Positions 7,460 to 15,873 are shown, counted from the stretch's first letter. The stretch: 64,000 nucleotides of DNA from Sphingomonas aquatilis (GCF_014196115.1 NZ_JACIDB010000002.1:310001-374000), one strand, 5' to 3'. Numbers and translations are program-made. The notes: generated by a model not told the origin, from the letters alone.

Positions 7460-7864
7460 ACGACCTGGAAATAATGCCTTGTCGTTACGGTCAACGATGA
7501 CCGTGCCCCCATCCTCGATTTCCATATCCATGGAATCGCCATCAACGCGCAGCGCTACGGCTCCCTCCGGCGTCGATGCTGGCACCGGCAGCTCGCCAAG
7601 TGCTTGTTGAACCGCCTCCTTCATGCTCCCAGCTGCGACGAGCCCGATAATAGGAATGATCCGCACGCCAGCTTCGGGGAGCGATGGCTCCGCGCCTTCG
7701 TAGCCGAGCCAAGCCTCGACCTTTTTCATCTCGGGATGCTTGAACGGACGTTTGTTTGTCAGGCGCTTTGAGACGGCGGTTGGATCAATGCCGAGCAGAT
7801 TGGCAAGGTCAGCCTGATTAAGGTTGCGCTCTTTCATGCGCTTGCGGATTTCGTCGATATCCAT
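7292..7864 (-). CDS. CI/LexA-type prophage repressor with S24 autoprotease domain
   Basis: Maintains lysogeny. 190 residues: an N-terminal HTH (IDEIRKRMKERNLNQADLA, recognition part IDPTAVSKRL), then a peptidase S24 domain with cleavage site A78-G79 in GLVAAGS, nucleophile S111 (DGDSMDME) and general base K148 (EATFKQFE). RecA-stimulated self-cleavage, hence SOS induction, is expected from the family. ATG 7864 gives the canonical N-terminus; an in-frame ATG at 7888 overlaps an operator and could be a leaderless start. Five matching operators surround it, indicating autoregulation and control of both early operons. Confidence 0.92.
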   Translation of the reverse strand: MDIDEIRKRMKERNLNQADLANLLGIDPTAVSKRLTNKRPFKHPEMKKVEAWLGYEGAEPSLPEAGVRIIPIIGLVAAGSMKEAVQQALGELPVPASTPEGAVALRVDGDSMDMEIEDGGTVIVDRNDKALFPGRLYVVIIDGEATFKQFEGDPARLIPRSTNPIHSTIIIGDGTSFQVFGRVTALHRQR

Positions 7865-7887
7865 GGGGGCCGTTAGGGCACTGCGCA

Positions 7888-7948
7888 TGCCAGTTTGGCA
7901 AATGCCATTACGGCATATTTCGCTTGCGCCGAAAATGCCATTTTGGCA
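7888..7948. promoter_or_regulatory. right operators (three CI-type sites)
   Basis: Three sites: TGCCAGTTTGGCA (7888-7900), TGCCATTACGGCA (7903-7915, one weaker half) and TGCCATTTTGGCA (7936-7948), between the divergent repressor and Cro-like genes. Centre spacings are 15 and 33 bp. The third overlaps the predicted rightward promoter and the first lies at the repressor start, as expected for an OR-type switch. Confidence 0.87.
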
Positions 7949-7952
7949 TATT
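7924..7952 (+). promoter_or_regulatory. candidate rightward early promoter
   Basis: TTGCGC (7924-7929), 17 nt, CATATT (7947-7952). An operator (7936-7948) lies between the two elements. Transcription would begin about 7959-7960, at or one base from the ATG of the Cro-like gene, implying a leaderless message; no ribosome site precedes that ATG. Confidence 0.5.
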
Positions 7953-7959
7953 CTTGTTC

Positions 7960-8238
7960 ATGGATGCCTTCGCTAACGCTCTGATCGACGCCATGGGCGG
8001 AACAACCGCTGTCGCCACTCGCGCCAAAACCGGTGTTTCGACCGTCCATCACTGGCGTCGCACGGGGCTTTCTCCTTCGCGCCTCGATCATTTGTGCCGC
8101 ATCGCGCATGATGAGTTGCCCTCACTTGATCTGGAAGCAATCGCCGAAGAGCACGGCGTACAACTTCCGTTTAGCGGTGAAGACGTCGGCTCGTCAGTTG
8201 GAAAGGCGGGTGAAATTTCCGGTTCGGTGGCGGCATGA
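7960..8238 (+). CDS. Cro-like HTH protein
   Basis: 92 residues; likely second repressor of the immunity switch. HTH at about residues 10-45: ALIDAMGGTTAVATRAKTGV and STVHHWRRTGLSPSRL, similar to YdaS/Cro-type proteins. The start at ATG 7960 lies directly after the operator and -10 element. First gene of the rightward operon; the end overlaps the next start (ATGA). The acidic C-terminal 25 residues are not part of the HTH. Confidence 0.75.
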   Translation: MDAFANALIDAMGGTTAVATRAKTGVSTVHHWRRTGLSPSRLDHLCRIAHDELPSLDLEAIAEEHGVQLPFSGEDVGSSVGKAGEISGSVAA

Positions 8239-8705
8239 CGCCCGAACGCCTGGCGCTCAAGCGCGCGACCGCTGAAATGATAAAGGGTGTCGGCGGTCTG
8301 GAAGCTGGGGCGGGCTATACCCGCGTCGGCAAGTCGATGCTGGCGGACTATGGGTCGGTCCACAAGCCGGACTGCTTCGTGCCGATCGATATCGTCGCCG
8401 ATCTGGAGCCGTTGTCGCGCGAGCGCGGCGGATGGCCGCATGCCACGCGGGCGCTGTGCAAGATGATGGGCGGCACATTCGTGCCCGAGCCCGAATTGCC
8501 CGTCACTGGTGCCGACATCTTCGCCAAACTGGGCACCCTCCATAGCGAGTTCGCCGACGTCACAGGCGCCGTGTGCAACGGCATGCGCGACGGGGTGTGG
8601 AGCGGGGAGGACGGCGCTGAACTGGAGCGCCAGCTCGACGACGTGATCGAAATTGCGATCCGCATGCGGGCGCTCGCCCGCCTCACCAAGGGAGACAACG
8701 CATGA
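8235..8705 (+). CDS. CII-like phage regulatory protein
   Basis: 156 residues. The N-terminus (LALKRATAEMIKGVGGLEAGAG; TRVGKSMLADYGS) reads as an HTH, and the C-terminus (FADVTGAVCNGMRDGVW; LERQLDDVIEIAIRMRALARL) resembles the helical tail of phage CII/CP76-family regulators. The position second in the rightward operon fits a CII role. Family assignment is by eye and moderate. Coupled by ATGA to both neighbours. Confidence 0.55.
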   Translation: MTPERLALKRATAEMIKGVGGLEAGAGYTRVGKSMLADYGSVHKPDCFVPIDIVADLEPLSRERGGWPHATRALCKMMGGTFVPEPELPVTGADIFAKLGTLHSEFADVTGAVCNGMRDGVWSGEDGAELERQLDDVIEIAIRMRALARLTKGDNA

Positions 8706-8983
8706 AAAAGCTGCACCTAAAGGGTGTGCCGACGAACGAAGGCGCGCGGCTGCTCGGACGTCGGGTCATGGCGGCCTATGGCGGCATCGTGCCCGTCGCC
8801 GCCACGGCCATGAAGCTATCGGCGACCACGATCATGCGCCTGATCGATGGCGAGATCGTGCCTGGAGAAGAGTTGGTCGCCGACGTCGCGCGCGCGACCG
8901 GCGACCGCATCACGCGCGCGCATTGGCGGATGGAGCCGCTGGGCGGCTGGTTCGACGCCGATATCGTCAACATCGCCGCGTGA
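8702..8983 (+). CDS. small HTH-like phage protein
   Basis: 93 residues, starting MKKLHLKGVPTNEGARLLG. Residues 25-55 (GIVPVAATAMKLSATTIMRLI) fit a helix-turn-helix that recognises DNA without a wing, followed by DGEIVPGEELVADVARATG. Probably another small early regulator. ATGA overlap with the CII-like gene. Confidence 0.6.
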   Translation: MKKLHLKGVPTNEGARLLGRRVMAAYGGIVPVAATAMKLSATTIMRLIDGEIVPGEELVADVARATGDRITRAHWRMEPLGGWFDADIVNIAA

Positions 8984-9003
8984 GCCGGCAAGGGGGATTT
9001 CCA

Positions 9004-9528
9004 ATGGCCCGTTTGGCGGGATCGGCCGTGCTTCGGCCTGACGGACATGCGATCGACGTCGACGACGTCGAGCAGTGGGTCGCTTCGGCCGACGTCGGGG
9101 CGGAATTGGTCTATGCCTGGGGCTCCGCGCCCCCGCGTGACCGCGCCGCATGGACGCGCGCCCGGTCGTTGTTCGACGAGGGCGAGGTGCGCTTACACGA
9201 CCGGCGCCGGGAATCAGGTGGCCGCGAATGGTATATGGTCAAGCGGCAGGCGCCGGTCGGGTTGGAGGCCGTGCCGGTGGAAGCCGATCCGGTGCCGGAG
9301 ACGGAGGAAGCGGCGGTGCTGCGCATCCTTCGTCGGCATGTCCGCATGGGTATGCATTGCCCGACCAATGCGGAGATCGGGCGGCAGGTCGAATTGACCG
9401 CGCCGCAGGTGGCCTATCGCATTCGGTTGCTTCGCGCGGCGCGGCTAATCCTGATGGAAGAGCGCGGGCCGGGGCAGCGTCGTATCTGTACCATAGGCGG
9501 GCGCTCGACGCCGGGCGGTGCGCTGTGA
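9004..9528 (+). CDS. winged-helix phage protein
   Basis: 174 residues, AGGGGG ribosome site before ATG 9004. N-terminal 75 residues unrecognised (VDDVEQWVASADVGAELVYA). The C-terminal 60 residues form a winged helix of the kind used by phage and plasmid replication initiators: ILRRHVRMGMHCPTNAEIG, then ELTAPQVAYRIRLLRAARL and basic wing ERGPGQRRICTI. Could be an initiator-type or regulatory protein; not decided by sequence. Confidence 0.6.
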   Translation: MARLAGSAVLRPDGHAIDVDDVEQWVASADVGAELVYAWGSAPPRDRAAWTRARSLFDEGEVRLHDRRRESGGREWYMVKRQAPVGLEAVPVEADPVPETEEAAVLRILRRHVRMGMHCPTNAEIGRQVELTAPQVAYRIRLLRAARLILMEERGPGQRRICTIGGRSTPGGAL

Positions 9529-10052
9529 CGGGCGGGGTCACGGGATTGCAGCTTCATCGCGAGGTGACGTTGTACGTGGGCCGCACGGGCACGAGCTGGG
9601 AAACGCTGGCGATCGCCGCGGGTGTAGGCGGGTCGACTATTCGCAGCCTCAACCGCAAGGGGTATCCCGCCACGCAGACGGTCAGCCGCCTGCGCAAGGT
9701 CATGAAGGCAAACCCCAAGGGCATCGCGCGTCATACGGCGTGCCAGTTCGTCGGCACCGCGCCAGCCCCAACGCCGATGACGCCGGTCGTTGACCCTGCG
9801 TCGGTCACGCTTCTGGAATCGCGTGTCTTTCCGCGGCCGGTGCCGATGCGCCCGGTCGACATGCTGGCCGCGCCGACCGTGGCGGAGGCGATAGCTTCCG
9901 GCCTGGTCGAGACGCCGTCGGACCTGATTGCGACGGTGCAACGGCGCTGGCCGTCCGTGTGGATGCGCATCGTCGAACGGGCACGGGCGGCCAAGGTAAT
10001 GCCGGGCGCGCTGCTGGTCGAGGCGATCGAACGGGGTTTTGAGGCGGCATGA
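9525..10052 (+). CDS. hypothetical DNA-binding phage protein
   Basis: 175 residues. The GTG start at 9525 overlaps the previous TGA (GTGA). An N-terminal XRE-like HTH (TSWETLAIAAGVGGSTIRSL) is followed by a basic segment (QTVSRLRKVMKANPKG), then a Pro-rich linker and a C-terminal helical part (VEAIERGFEAA). Probable regulator; no family recognised. Confidence 0.55.
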   Translation: MTGGVTGLQLHREVTLYVGRTGTSWETLAIAAGVGGSTIRSLNRKGYPATQTVSRLRKVMKANPKGIARHTACQFVGTAPAPTPMTPVVDPASVTLLESRVFPRPVPMRPVDMLAAPTVAEAIASGLVETPSDLIATVQRRWPSVWMRIVERARAAKVMPGALLVEAIERGFEAA

Positions 10053-10669
10053 GCCTCAAGCCGCTCAGTGCATCAGCCGGCAGCGCCTTTTCACGCGCGC
10101 AGACCGACGATCCGGTAAATCGCGAGACCCACGACTTCTACCCGACGCATCCCGGCGCGACGCGCGCGCTGCTGACCGTCGAGCACTTCGACGGGCCGAT
10201 ATGGGAACCTGCCTGCGGCGATGGTGCCATGTCGCAGGTGTTAGAGGCGGCAGGCCATGCTGTGCTGAGCACGGACCTTATCGACCGCGGCTATGGGGAG
10301 GGCGGGCGCGACTTCCTGATGGAATGGTCGCCGCGGTCCGACCATGTCGTGACGAACCCCCCGTTCCGGTGGGCTATGGAGTTTGCCGATCGCGCGCTGC
10401 TGCTGACGCGTTCGCCGGGTGGCAAGGTCGCCCTGTTCCTGCGCCTTGCCTTTCTCGAAGGGTTGGAGCGGCAGCGCTGGTTCGCGGGAACGCCCTTGGC
10501 GCGCGTGTGGGTCATGTCGCGGCGGGTTCCGATGCAGCGAGGTCGACTCGCCGACATGGACAGCCGGGAGGAGGCGCGTGGCGGGGTCATCGCCTTCGCC
10601 TGGTTCGTTTGGGAACATGGCCATACGGGTGCCCCGGCGCTCGGCTGGCTCGACTGGAAGGCGGCGTAA
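10049..10669 (+). CDS. phage DNA methyltransferase
   Basis: 206 residues. SAM motif I-like EPACGDG (about residue 53) and catalytic motif IV NPPF (VVTNPPFRWAMEFADRALL, about residue 103) identify an amino-methyltransferase of the N6-adenine/N4-cytosine class. No target-recognition domain is apparent, as usual for small orphan phage enzymes. Likely modifies phage DNA for anti-restriction or regulation. Coupled by ATGA and TAATG to neighbours. The prophage also carries a Mom-like modification gene at 42496. Confidence 0.8.
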   Translation: MSLKPLSASAGSAFSRAQTDDPVNRETHDFYPTHPGATRALLTVEHFDGPIWEPACGDGAMSQVLEAAGHAVLSTDLIDRGYGEGGRDFLMEWSPRSDHVVTNPPFRWAMEFADRALLLTRSPGGKVALFLRLAFLEGLERQRWFAGTPLARVWVMSRRVPMQRGRLADMDSREEARGGVIAFAWFVWEHGHTGAPALGWLDWKAA

Positions 10670-11427
10670 TGGCGCATTCCCGGTTTGCCCTGACCACGAT
10701 GCTCGATTGGATCGAGCGGTGCCTTACCGACGGCATCGCGCTGCTGCCGACCGATGCGGAGATCATGGAGCGCTACGGCTTCACCTCACCAGAACACGCG
10801 CGCACACTGCTCGCCGAACTGGCTGACGCCGGCAAGATCACGATCCGGGGTTATGGCGCCGATCGCGTGATCGTGCTCGGCCGGGTCAGAGCCGCCGTCG
10901 CGCCGTTGCCGCGTGTGGTGCCGCCCGCGCGCAGGGTCGACGCCGAGATCGATCAAGCGGTCACCAAGATCAGGGGCATCGTCAATCGACAGGGGGCCGC
11001 CGTCCGCAAGGCCGTCGAGGCGAACGCGGAGGAACTGCTCAACATGGTCAATCCCTCGCCTGCGGCACCGACGCCGCCCCTCAGGAAACAGGAGAATCGT
11101 GCAATGGCTGGTGCCAAGTCCATCCAATTGCCGAGCGCCGCGGCGTCGGCGATCGAAGCCGTCGAACGCCTCGCCGAGGCGGACGGTATCTCGCTGGGCA
11201 TTGCCGCCGCCACGCTGATCGAGCGCGGCATGTCGGTGCAGCGACCGACTGCGAATGCCGTTGCGCCTTCGCTCGAAGAGGCGATCGAAATGTTGCGGGC
11301 AGCTTTTGGAGCGCGCCCCGACCATTCGGCCGAGCTGGCGGAAGAGCGCGATGCGCGTGTTGCGGCCGAAGCGCGGGCGGTTGCCGCAGAACTGAAGCTG
11401 GAGGCGGTTCGCGCTGCCTTTGCATGA
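10669..11427 (+). CDS. winged-helix protein with coiled-coil tail
   Basis: 252 residues. Residues 12-65 form a LexA/GntR-type winged helix (LLPTDAEIMERYGFTS, EHARTLLAELADAGKI, wing IRGYGADRVIVLG). A Pro/Ala-rich middle follows, then a second helical region (IQLPSAAASAIEAVERLAE) and an Ala/Glu coiled coil at the C-terminus (ELAEERDARVAAEARAVAA). Starts at the ATG sharing a base with the methyltransferase stop. Likely structural DNA-binding or regulatory factor of the replication block. Confidence 0.6.
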   Translation: MAHSRFALTTMLDWIERCLTDGIALLPTDAEIMERYGFTSPEHARTLLAELADAGKITIRGYGADRVIVLGRVRAAVAPLPRVVPPARRVDAEIDQAVTKIRGIVNRQGAAVRKAVEANAEELLNMVNPSPAAPTPPLRKQENRAMAGAKSIQLPSAAASAIEAVERLAEADGISLGIAAATLIERGMSVQRPTANAVAPSLEEAIEMLRAAFGARPDHSAELAEERDARVAAEARAVAAELKLEAVRAAFA

Positions 11428-12575
11428 CCGACCAGCGGGAAAGCCTCTTCGACCGCGCGCGTAAGGTCACGCCCGCCGACGTCGCTCGTGAACACGGGGT
11501 CAAGCTCTACAAGTCAGGACGGAAGCGCTCACGCGGGACGTGTCCGGTCTGCGAGAGCGGAGACGCATTCATCGCCGACGAGGACGGGCCGATCTGGCAT
11601 TGCTTCTCTTGCGGCGAAACCGGCGATTCGGTCGCGTTGGAAATGGAACTCGGTGGCCATGCCGATCGCGTCGCCGCGGCGCGCGTGCTGGCAGGCGAGG
11701 CGGACCGAGTTCGACAAGAGCGCCCACGCCGCCAAAGGGTGGAAGCGGCGGCCGAAGTCGTCGATAGCAGCGTCGTCGCCCACCACATCGCCCAGCACAT
11801 GGTGCCGGCGCCTGGAACGATCGTAGAGGCGTGGTTGAGCAGCCGCGGGATCGACGTCGGTCGCGTCGTCGGTGCTATCGATCGACTTTACTTTCTGCCG
11901 CGGTGCCCGGCCGCGTCGTGGCGGATCGATCGCGATCCTTCCACGGTCATTCACGCCCCAGCGATGATCGCACCGCTGCGCGAGACCGCGTTCGGTCCGA
12001 TCGTCGGCATACACGCGACCTATCTGTCGCGCGACGGCCGGCGTAAGGCGGCGTTCGGCGCCCTGCCGAACGGCAAGCCCCGGCCATCGCGTAAGATGTG
12101 GGGACAGGCGCGCGGTGCGGCATGCTTCCTTGGCGAAATGGACGGCGCCGGTCCGCCGGTGACGATCGCGGGGGAGGGCGTCGAGACGGTTCTGTCCTAC
12201 GCCGCAGACCTGCCGATGGCGAGCACGCCTCTTGCCTTGCTTAGCCTCGATAACCTGCAAGGCAGGGCGATGCGCGACGCGGAGGGCGTCGTGCCATTGT
12301 GGAACCTGCGCAGCGACCCGGAATCGCCGCCCTTCACCCTGCAGGGTGCCGGCGAGGTGCATCTGCTGATCGATGCGGACATGCGGCCGGTTTCGATGCG
12401 ATGCCAGCTGGCGCGGCGTGGCAAGCGCGATCGGGTGCGGATCGACGGTCTGAAACGGTCGGAGATCTGCGCCACGCTGGCGGCGCAAGCGTGGAGACGG
12501 TCGGGTGCGGCGCCGGTGCGGTGCTACCGTGCGCCCGCCGGCATGGACTTCAACGACCTGGGCCGCGCGGCATGA
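11424..12575 (+). CDS. CHC2 zinc-finger / Toprim primase-type protein
   Basis: 383 residues; predicted to make RNA primers for phage replication. An N-terminal zinc ribbon (CPVC at about 41, HCFSCGETGD at about 59), a linker, and a Toprim domain in which VTIAGEGVETVLSYAA supplies the acidic Glu and LLIDADM the Asp pair. Lacks a helicase domain; the SF3 protein at 13444 could supply it. ATGA overlaps on both sides put it in one translational unit with the flanking genes. Confidence 0.85.
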   Translation: MTDQRESLFDRARKVTPADVAREHGVKLYKSGRKRSRGTCPVCESGDAFIADEDGPIWHCFSCGETGDSVALEMELGGHADRVAAARVLAGEADRVRQERPRRQRVEAAAEVVDSSVVAHHIAQHMVPAPGTIVEAWLSSRGIDVGRVVGAIDRLYFLPRCPAASWRIDRDPSTVIHAPAMIAPLRETAFGPIVGIHATYLSRDGRRKAAFGALPNGKPRPSRKMWGQARGAACFLGEMDGAGPPVTIAGEGVETVLSYAADLPMASTPLALLSLDNLQGRAMRDAEGVVPLWNLRSDPESPPFTLQGAGEVHLLIDADMRPVSMRCQLARRGKRDRVRIDGLKRSEICATLAAQAWRRSGAAPVRCYRAPAGMDFNDLGRAA

Positions 12576-13432
12576 GCGACGACGAAGCGCTCTATCAGCG
12601 TGCGGCCGCGCTGGTGCTGGAGCATCAAAAGGCGTCGACGTCATGGCTGCAACGGCAGCTGCGCGTCGGTTACAATTCAGCGGCGCGCATGATCGAGCGC
12701 ATGGAAACCGAGGGCTATGTCAGCCACCCGGATGCGGTCGGCCGGCGCGAGGTATTGCGGCCGCCGTCGGCAGCGATGCTGGGGTCGAGCGTCGTCATCC
12801 AGCCCGAGGTGCCGGCGTGGGAGCGCAACGCCGGCAAGTATGACCGGCCATCGAGTTCGGTGCCGACCCCCGACGCGGACGCGCGGCCGGTCGTTGTAGA
12901 GCGCGACGACCCGCCGGTCATCGCCTCCGCATCCGTTATGCCGCTGGACGACGCGCATAGTGCATTGGCGCAGGCGCTGGTGGCGGCGCTGGGGCTCGAA
13001 GGCGCGCGGCGGATCGTGCGGGCGGCCGGTGAGGCTATGGGCGAGGTCAAGCCAGTGCGCGCGGCCGACGGCTCCGCATCGCACCTCGAACAGGTCGTGC
13101 TGCACGTCGAAGGGCTGATGGAGCGCCGCGACGACGCCAATCAGGATATTCGGGATGCGCTGAAGTTCGCCAAGGAAATCGGGCTGATGCCGTCGGAAAT
13201 TCGCGGCGTCATCGCCGATCGCAAGGCTGATCGCGACAAGCGGTTCGAACGGGAGGCGACCCGGACAGTCTACCGCCACGCGCTCGGGGTTGAGGACCCC
13301 GACATTGCGATCGACCTGCCGGCGCCTGTGGCGCTGCCGCCGCCCAAAGGCCGCAAGCTGACCGCCAAAGAAAAAGCATATCAGGAAACGCTGGCATCGA
13401 TCGCGGCAAGCCGCGCGACGCTTATCCAATAA
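12572..13432 (+). CDS. FtsK-gamma winged helix fused to a GapR-like (DUF2312) domain
   Basis: 286 residues with two recognisable DNA-binding parts. Residues 3-66 match the FtsK/SpoIIIE gamma domain that reads KOPS (LVLEHQKASTSWLQRQLRVG, then YNSAARMIERMETEGYVS). No motor domain is present. Residues about 167-240 match DUF2312, the fold of the Caulobacter nucleoid protein GapR (HVEGLMERRDDANQDIRDAL, FAKEIGLMPSEIRGVIADRK, DRDKRFEREA). A Pro-rich, acidic linker joins them. Probably binds phage or host DNA in relation to replication, supercoiling or segregation. Coupled by ATGA to the primase. Confidence 0.75.
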   Translation: MSDDEALYQRAAALVLEHQKASTSWLQRQLRVGYNSAARMIERMETEGYVSHPDAVGRREVLRPPSAAMLGSSVVIQPEVPAWERNAGKYDRPSSSVPTPDADARPVVVERDDPPVIASASVMPLDDAHSALAQALVAALGLEGARRIVRAAGEAMGEVKPVRAADGSASHLEQVVLHVEGLMERRDDANQDIRDALKFAKEIGLMPSEIRGVIADRKADRDKRFEREATRTVYRHALGVEDPDIAIDLPAPVALPPPKGRKLTAKEKAYQETLASIAASRATLIQ

Positions 13433-13443
13433 GGAATAGGACT

Positions 13444-15042
13444 GTGGGGGAAGTCGTAAAGCGGGCCGTCCTGATGACGACGGTCGATCCGCTGGCGCTG
13501 TGTTGGCGCGAAATGTCCGATCTCGGCAATGCCGAGCGGCTGGAAGTCCGCGCCGGGGGCAAGCTGGTCCATGTACGGGAATGGGGATGGGTCGCCTATA
13601 ACGGCATCCGCTGGTCGGCCGAGGATGGGCAGCGGCTGGCGATGCTGAAGACCCATGAGGTCGCGCGGGGTATCCGCGACGAAATTGCCGCCCTGGCCGA
13701 AGTGCCGGACGAGGAATTGCGCTCCCGCTTCGGCGAATGGTGCACGACCGAACGCCGGCAGGATCGGGTCATCAACCTGCATAAGCATGCGGTGCAGAGC
13801 GGGAATGCGAGCAAGGCGACGGCGATGCTGGCGCAGGCTGCGACGCTCGACGAGCTCAACCGGCGGATGGACGATTTCGACGGTGACTTGCTGGTCGTAA
13901 ACACGTCGAATCGCACGCTGCGGTTTCGGCGCACCAAGGATGCGCCCGAGGGGAAGCGTTGGCACATCATCGATGCGCCGCACGATCCGGCCGATCTGCT
14001 GACACGGGCCATGACGTGCGATTATGATCCCAAGGCGGAGGCGCCGGGCTGGCATAAGCATCTGACGACGGTGCTGCCCGATCCCGCCGTTCGGGACTAT
14101 TTCCAGCAGGTCATTGGCTATGCCCTGTCCGGTTTGACGGTCGAACAGTGCATGTTCATGCTGCAGGGCAAAGGCGGCGACGGCAAGTCGACCACCATGA
14201 ACATCCTGCGCGAGCTGATGGGCGGCTATGGCGTGGCGGCCGACGTACAGACGTTCATGGCGGCCGGGCAGCGATCCGGCGCCGATGCCACCCCCGACCT
14301 TGTCCGGCTGGCCGGCGATACTCGCCTCGTCTGCACGCAGGAGCCAAAGCGCGGGTCTGCAATCGACGAACAGCGCATCAAGCAATTCACCGGCGGCTCG
14401 CCGATCCAGGCGCGGGCCAATTATGGCGACGCGTTCGAGTTCAAAGCGCGGGGCAAGCTATTCATGGAATGCAACAGCCGGCCGCGCATTTCCGGGGACG
14501 ACGACGGCATATGGCGCCGCATCGTCATCATCCTGTTCCCTCACCAGTTCAAAGGTGCGGCGATCGACAAGGGTGTCGAGGATCGGCTGTTGGCGGAAGG
14601 GCCAGGCATCCTGAATTGGATGCTGGAAGGGCTGCGCCTCTGGCTTGAGGCTGGGCGCTTGGTGCAGCCGCCGTCGGTCGCCGAGGCTGTCGAGGAGTAC
14701 CGCCGTTCGGCAAACCCTTTCGGGGAATGGATGGCGGCGCGCGTCGACACCAGCGATCCGAACGTGCTGACGCTCTCAAGCTCCCTCTATAACGACTATA
14801 AGTCGTGGTGCGAGGCCGAGGGCGTCAGCGACCGCGAACTGATGAACAGCACGGCGTTCGGCCGCGCGCTGGGCGACCGGCAAATCCTGCTCGGACCGAA
14901 GGACGGGAAGGGGCTGAAACGGCGCCGTGGGGCGCGGTTGCGCGATAACGACGCACCGCTATCCGCTGCCGCCGACAGCGCACCCAGCATGCCCGCGTCG
15001 CCAGACAGTGGTGCATATGACGATCCGTTCGACATACCGTAG
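13444..15042 (+). CDS. SF3 (D5/P4-type) primase-helicase
   Basis: 532 residues. An N-terminal D5-N region (about 60-230), then an SF3 ATPase with Walker A GKGGDGKST (about 240), Walker B region DTRLVCTQEP, and motif C MECNSRPRISGDDDG. A C-terminal winged-helix domain (LYNDYKSWCEAEG to STAFGRALGD) is shared with the Bro-N protein at 26603. Expected to unwind DNA at the origin; the iteron cluster lies directly downstream. The GTG at 13444 has AAGGA 8 nt upstream; ATG 13474 is an alternative. Confidence 0.88.
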   Translation: MGEVVKRAVLMTTVDPLALCWREMSDLGNAERLEVRAGGKLVHVREWGWVAYNGIRWSAEDGQRLAMLKTHEVARGIRDEIAALAEVPDEELRSRFGEWCTTERRQDRVINLHKHAVQSGNASKATAMLAQAATLDELNRRMDDFDGDLLVVNTSNRTLRFRRTKDAPEGKRWHIIDAPHDPADLLTRAMTCDYDPKAEAPGWHKHLTTVLPDPAVRDYFQQVIGYALSGLTVEQCMFMLQGKGGDGKSTTMNILRELMGGYGVAADVQTFMAAGQRSGADATPDLVRLAGDTRLVCTQEPKRGSAIDEQRIKQFTGGSPIQARANYGDAFEFKARGKLFMECNSRPRISGDDDGIWRRIVIILFPHQFKGAAIDKGVEDRLLAEGPGILNWMLEGLRLWLEAGRLVQPPSVAEAVEEYRRSANPFGEWMAARVDTSDPNVLTLSSSLYNDYKSWCEAEGVSDRELMNSTAFGRALGDRQILLGPKDGKGLKRRRGARLRDNDAPLSAAADSAPSMPASPDSGAYDDPFDIP

Positions 15043-15075
15043 GCACCCCGGGCACCGCCGAAGCGGCAGGTGAGA

Positions 15076-15343
15076 ACGGATAGTCTACGGACAGTTGGGT
15101 GAGACTATCCGTATTTCAAAGGCGAGCGGCTTCGAGAGGCAGAAATGAGGCCATGGGTCAAGATGAAATATAGCCTTCACGCCGATTAGAAACTGTCCGG
15201 CTGTCCGTTTACTGTCCGTTGCCGTGAACCCCGGAAAAGCTGGGTTTACGGACAGTACGGATAGTACGGACACTTACGCCAACACCTTTCCATATGTGCG
15301 CCTGTGCATGCGCGATAATGCTTATACTATCCGACTATCCGTA
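15076..15343. repeat. iteron cluster, candidate phage origin of replication
   Basis: Eleven copies of a 9-mer, ACGGA(T/C)AGT or its complement ACT(A/G)TCCGT (some with one mismatch), in 268 bp: 15076, 15087, 15104, 15192, 15200, 15211, 15248, 15257, 15266, 15326 and 15334. Both orientations occur, with three abutting direct copies at 15247-15273. The area around 15120-15190 is AT-richer. Located between the SF3 helicase and a DUF6362 gene, it fits an origin bound by an initiator; a regulator array for the downstream gene is the alternative. No gene is seen in 15043-15354. Confidence 0.7.
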
Positions 15344-15354
15344 AGAGAGAACCA

Positions 15355-15873
15355 ATGGATAATCATCAAGAATGGACCTTCGATCTGGTCGTGGAGCGGT
15401 TAATCGAAGCATGGGGCTTTATGTGGCGCATGCCGGATCGGGAGGCCGGTTGGCTGCGGGCGCCGCAAGCCGGAGCGATATACCAGCGCGGCGTGCTCAC
15501 CCGGCAGGAAGCATGGGCGCTCTACCAGTTGGACAGCGACGACTATGACCGGGATGCGCTGCCGAAGCTACCCGGTCTGCGCACTGCGGAGGTCGATCGC
15601 ATGGATGAAGCGCTGGGTTGGATCGAATGGGTCGATCCGGCGCACCGTCGATTGGTCGGTCTCGTTCTGCAATCCATGCACCGGGGCGACGAAGCGGAGG
15701 TGCCGTGGGGGCGCATCGCGAAGCGGATAGGTTGGGCCGGGCACCCCGATACGCTGTCGAAGCGGTGGAGCCGTTCCATCACGCGCATCGCCCAACGCCT
15801 TGCACGGGCAGGAAATGGCGGATTTCCGCACCTAGAGGGCGTCAACCCCTGGAATGCTCTAGGGGTCAAATAA
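15355..15873 (+). CDS. DUF6362-type phage protein
   Basis: 172 residues. The pattern FDLVVERLIEAWGFMWRMP, VDRMDEALGWIEWVDPAHRR and VPWGRIAKRIGW followed by a basic helix (LSKRWSRSITRIAQRLA) matches the DUF6362 family, which ends in a sigma-like HTH. Often found just before terminase genes, it may be a late regulator. The start ATG 15355 follows the last iteron by 11 nt, so its expression could be governed by iteron-binding proteins. Confidence 0.7.
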   Translation: MDNHQEWTFDLVVERLIEAWGFMWRMPDREAGWLRAPQAGAIYQRGVLTRQEAWALYQLDSDDYDRDALPKLPGLRTAEVDRMDEALGWIEWVDPAHRRLVGLVLQSMHRGDEAEVPWGRIAKRIGWAGHPDTLSKRWSRSITRIAQRLARAGNGGFPHLEGVNPWNALGVK

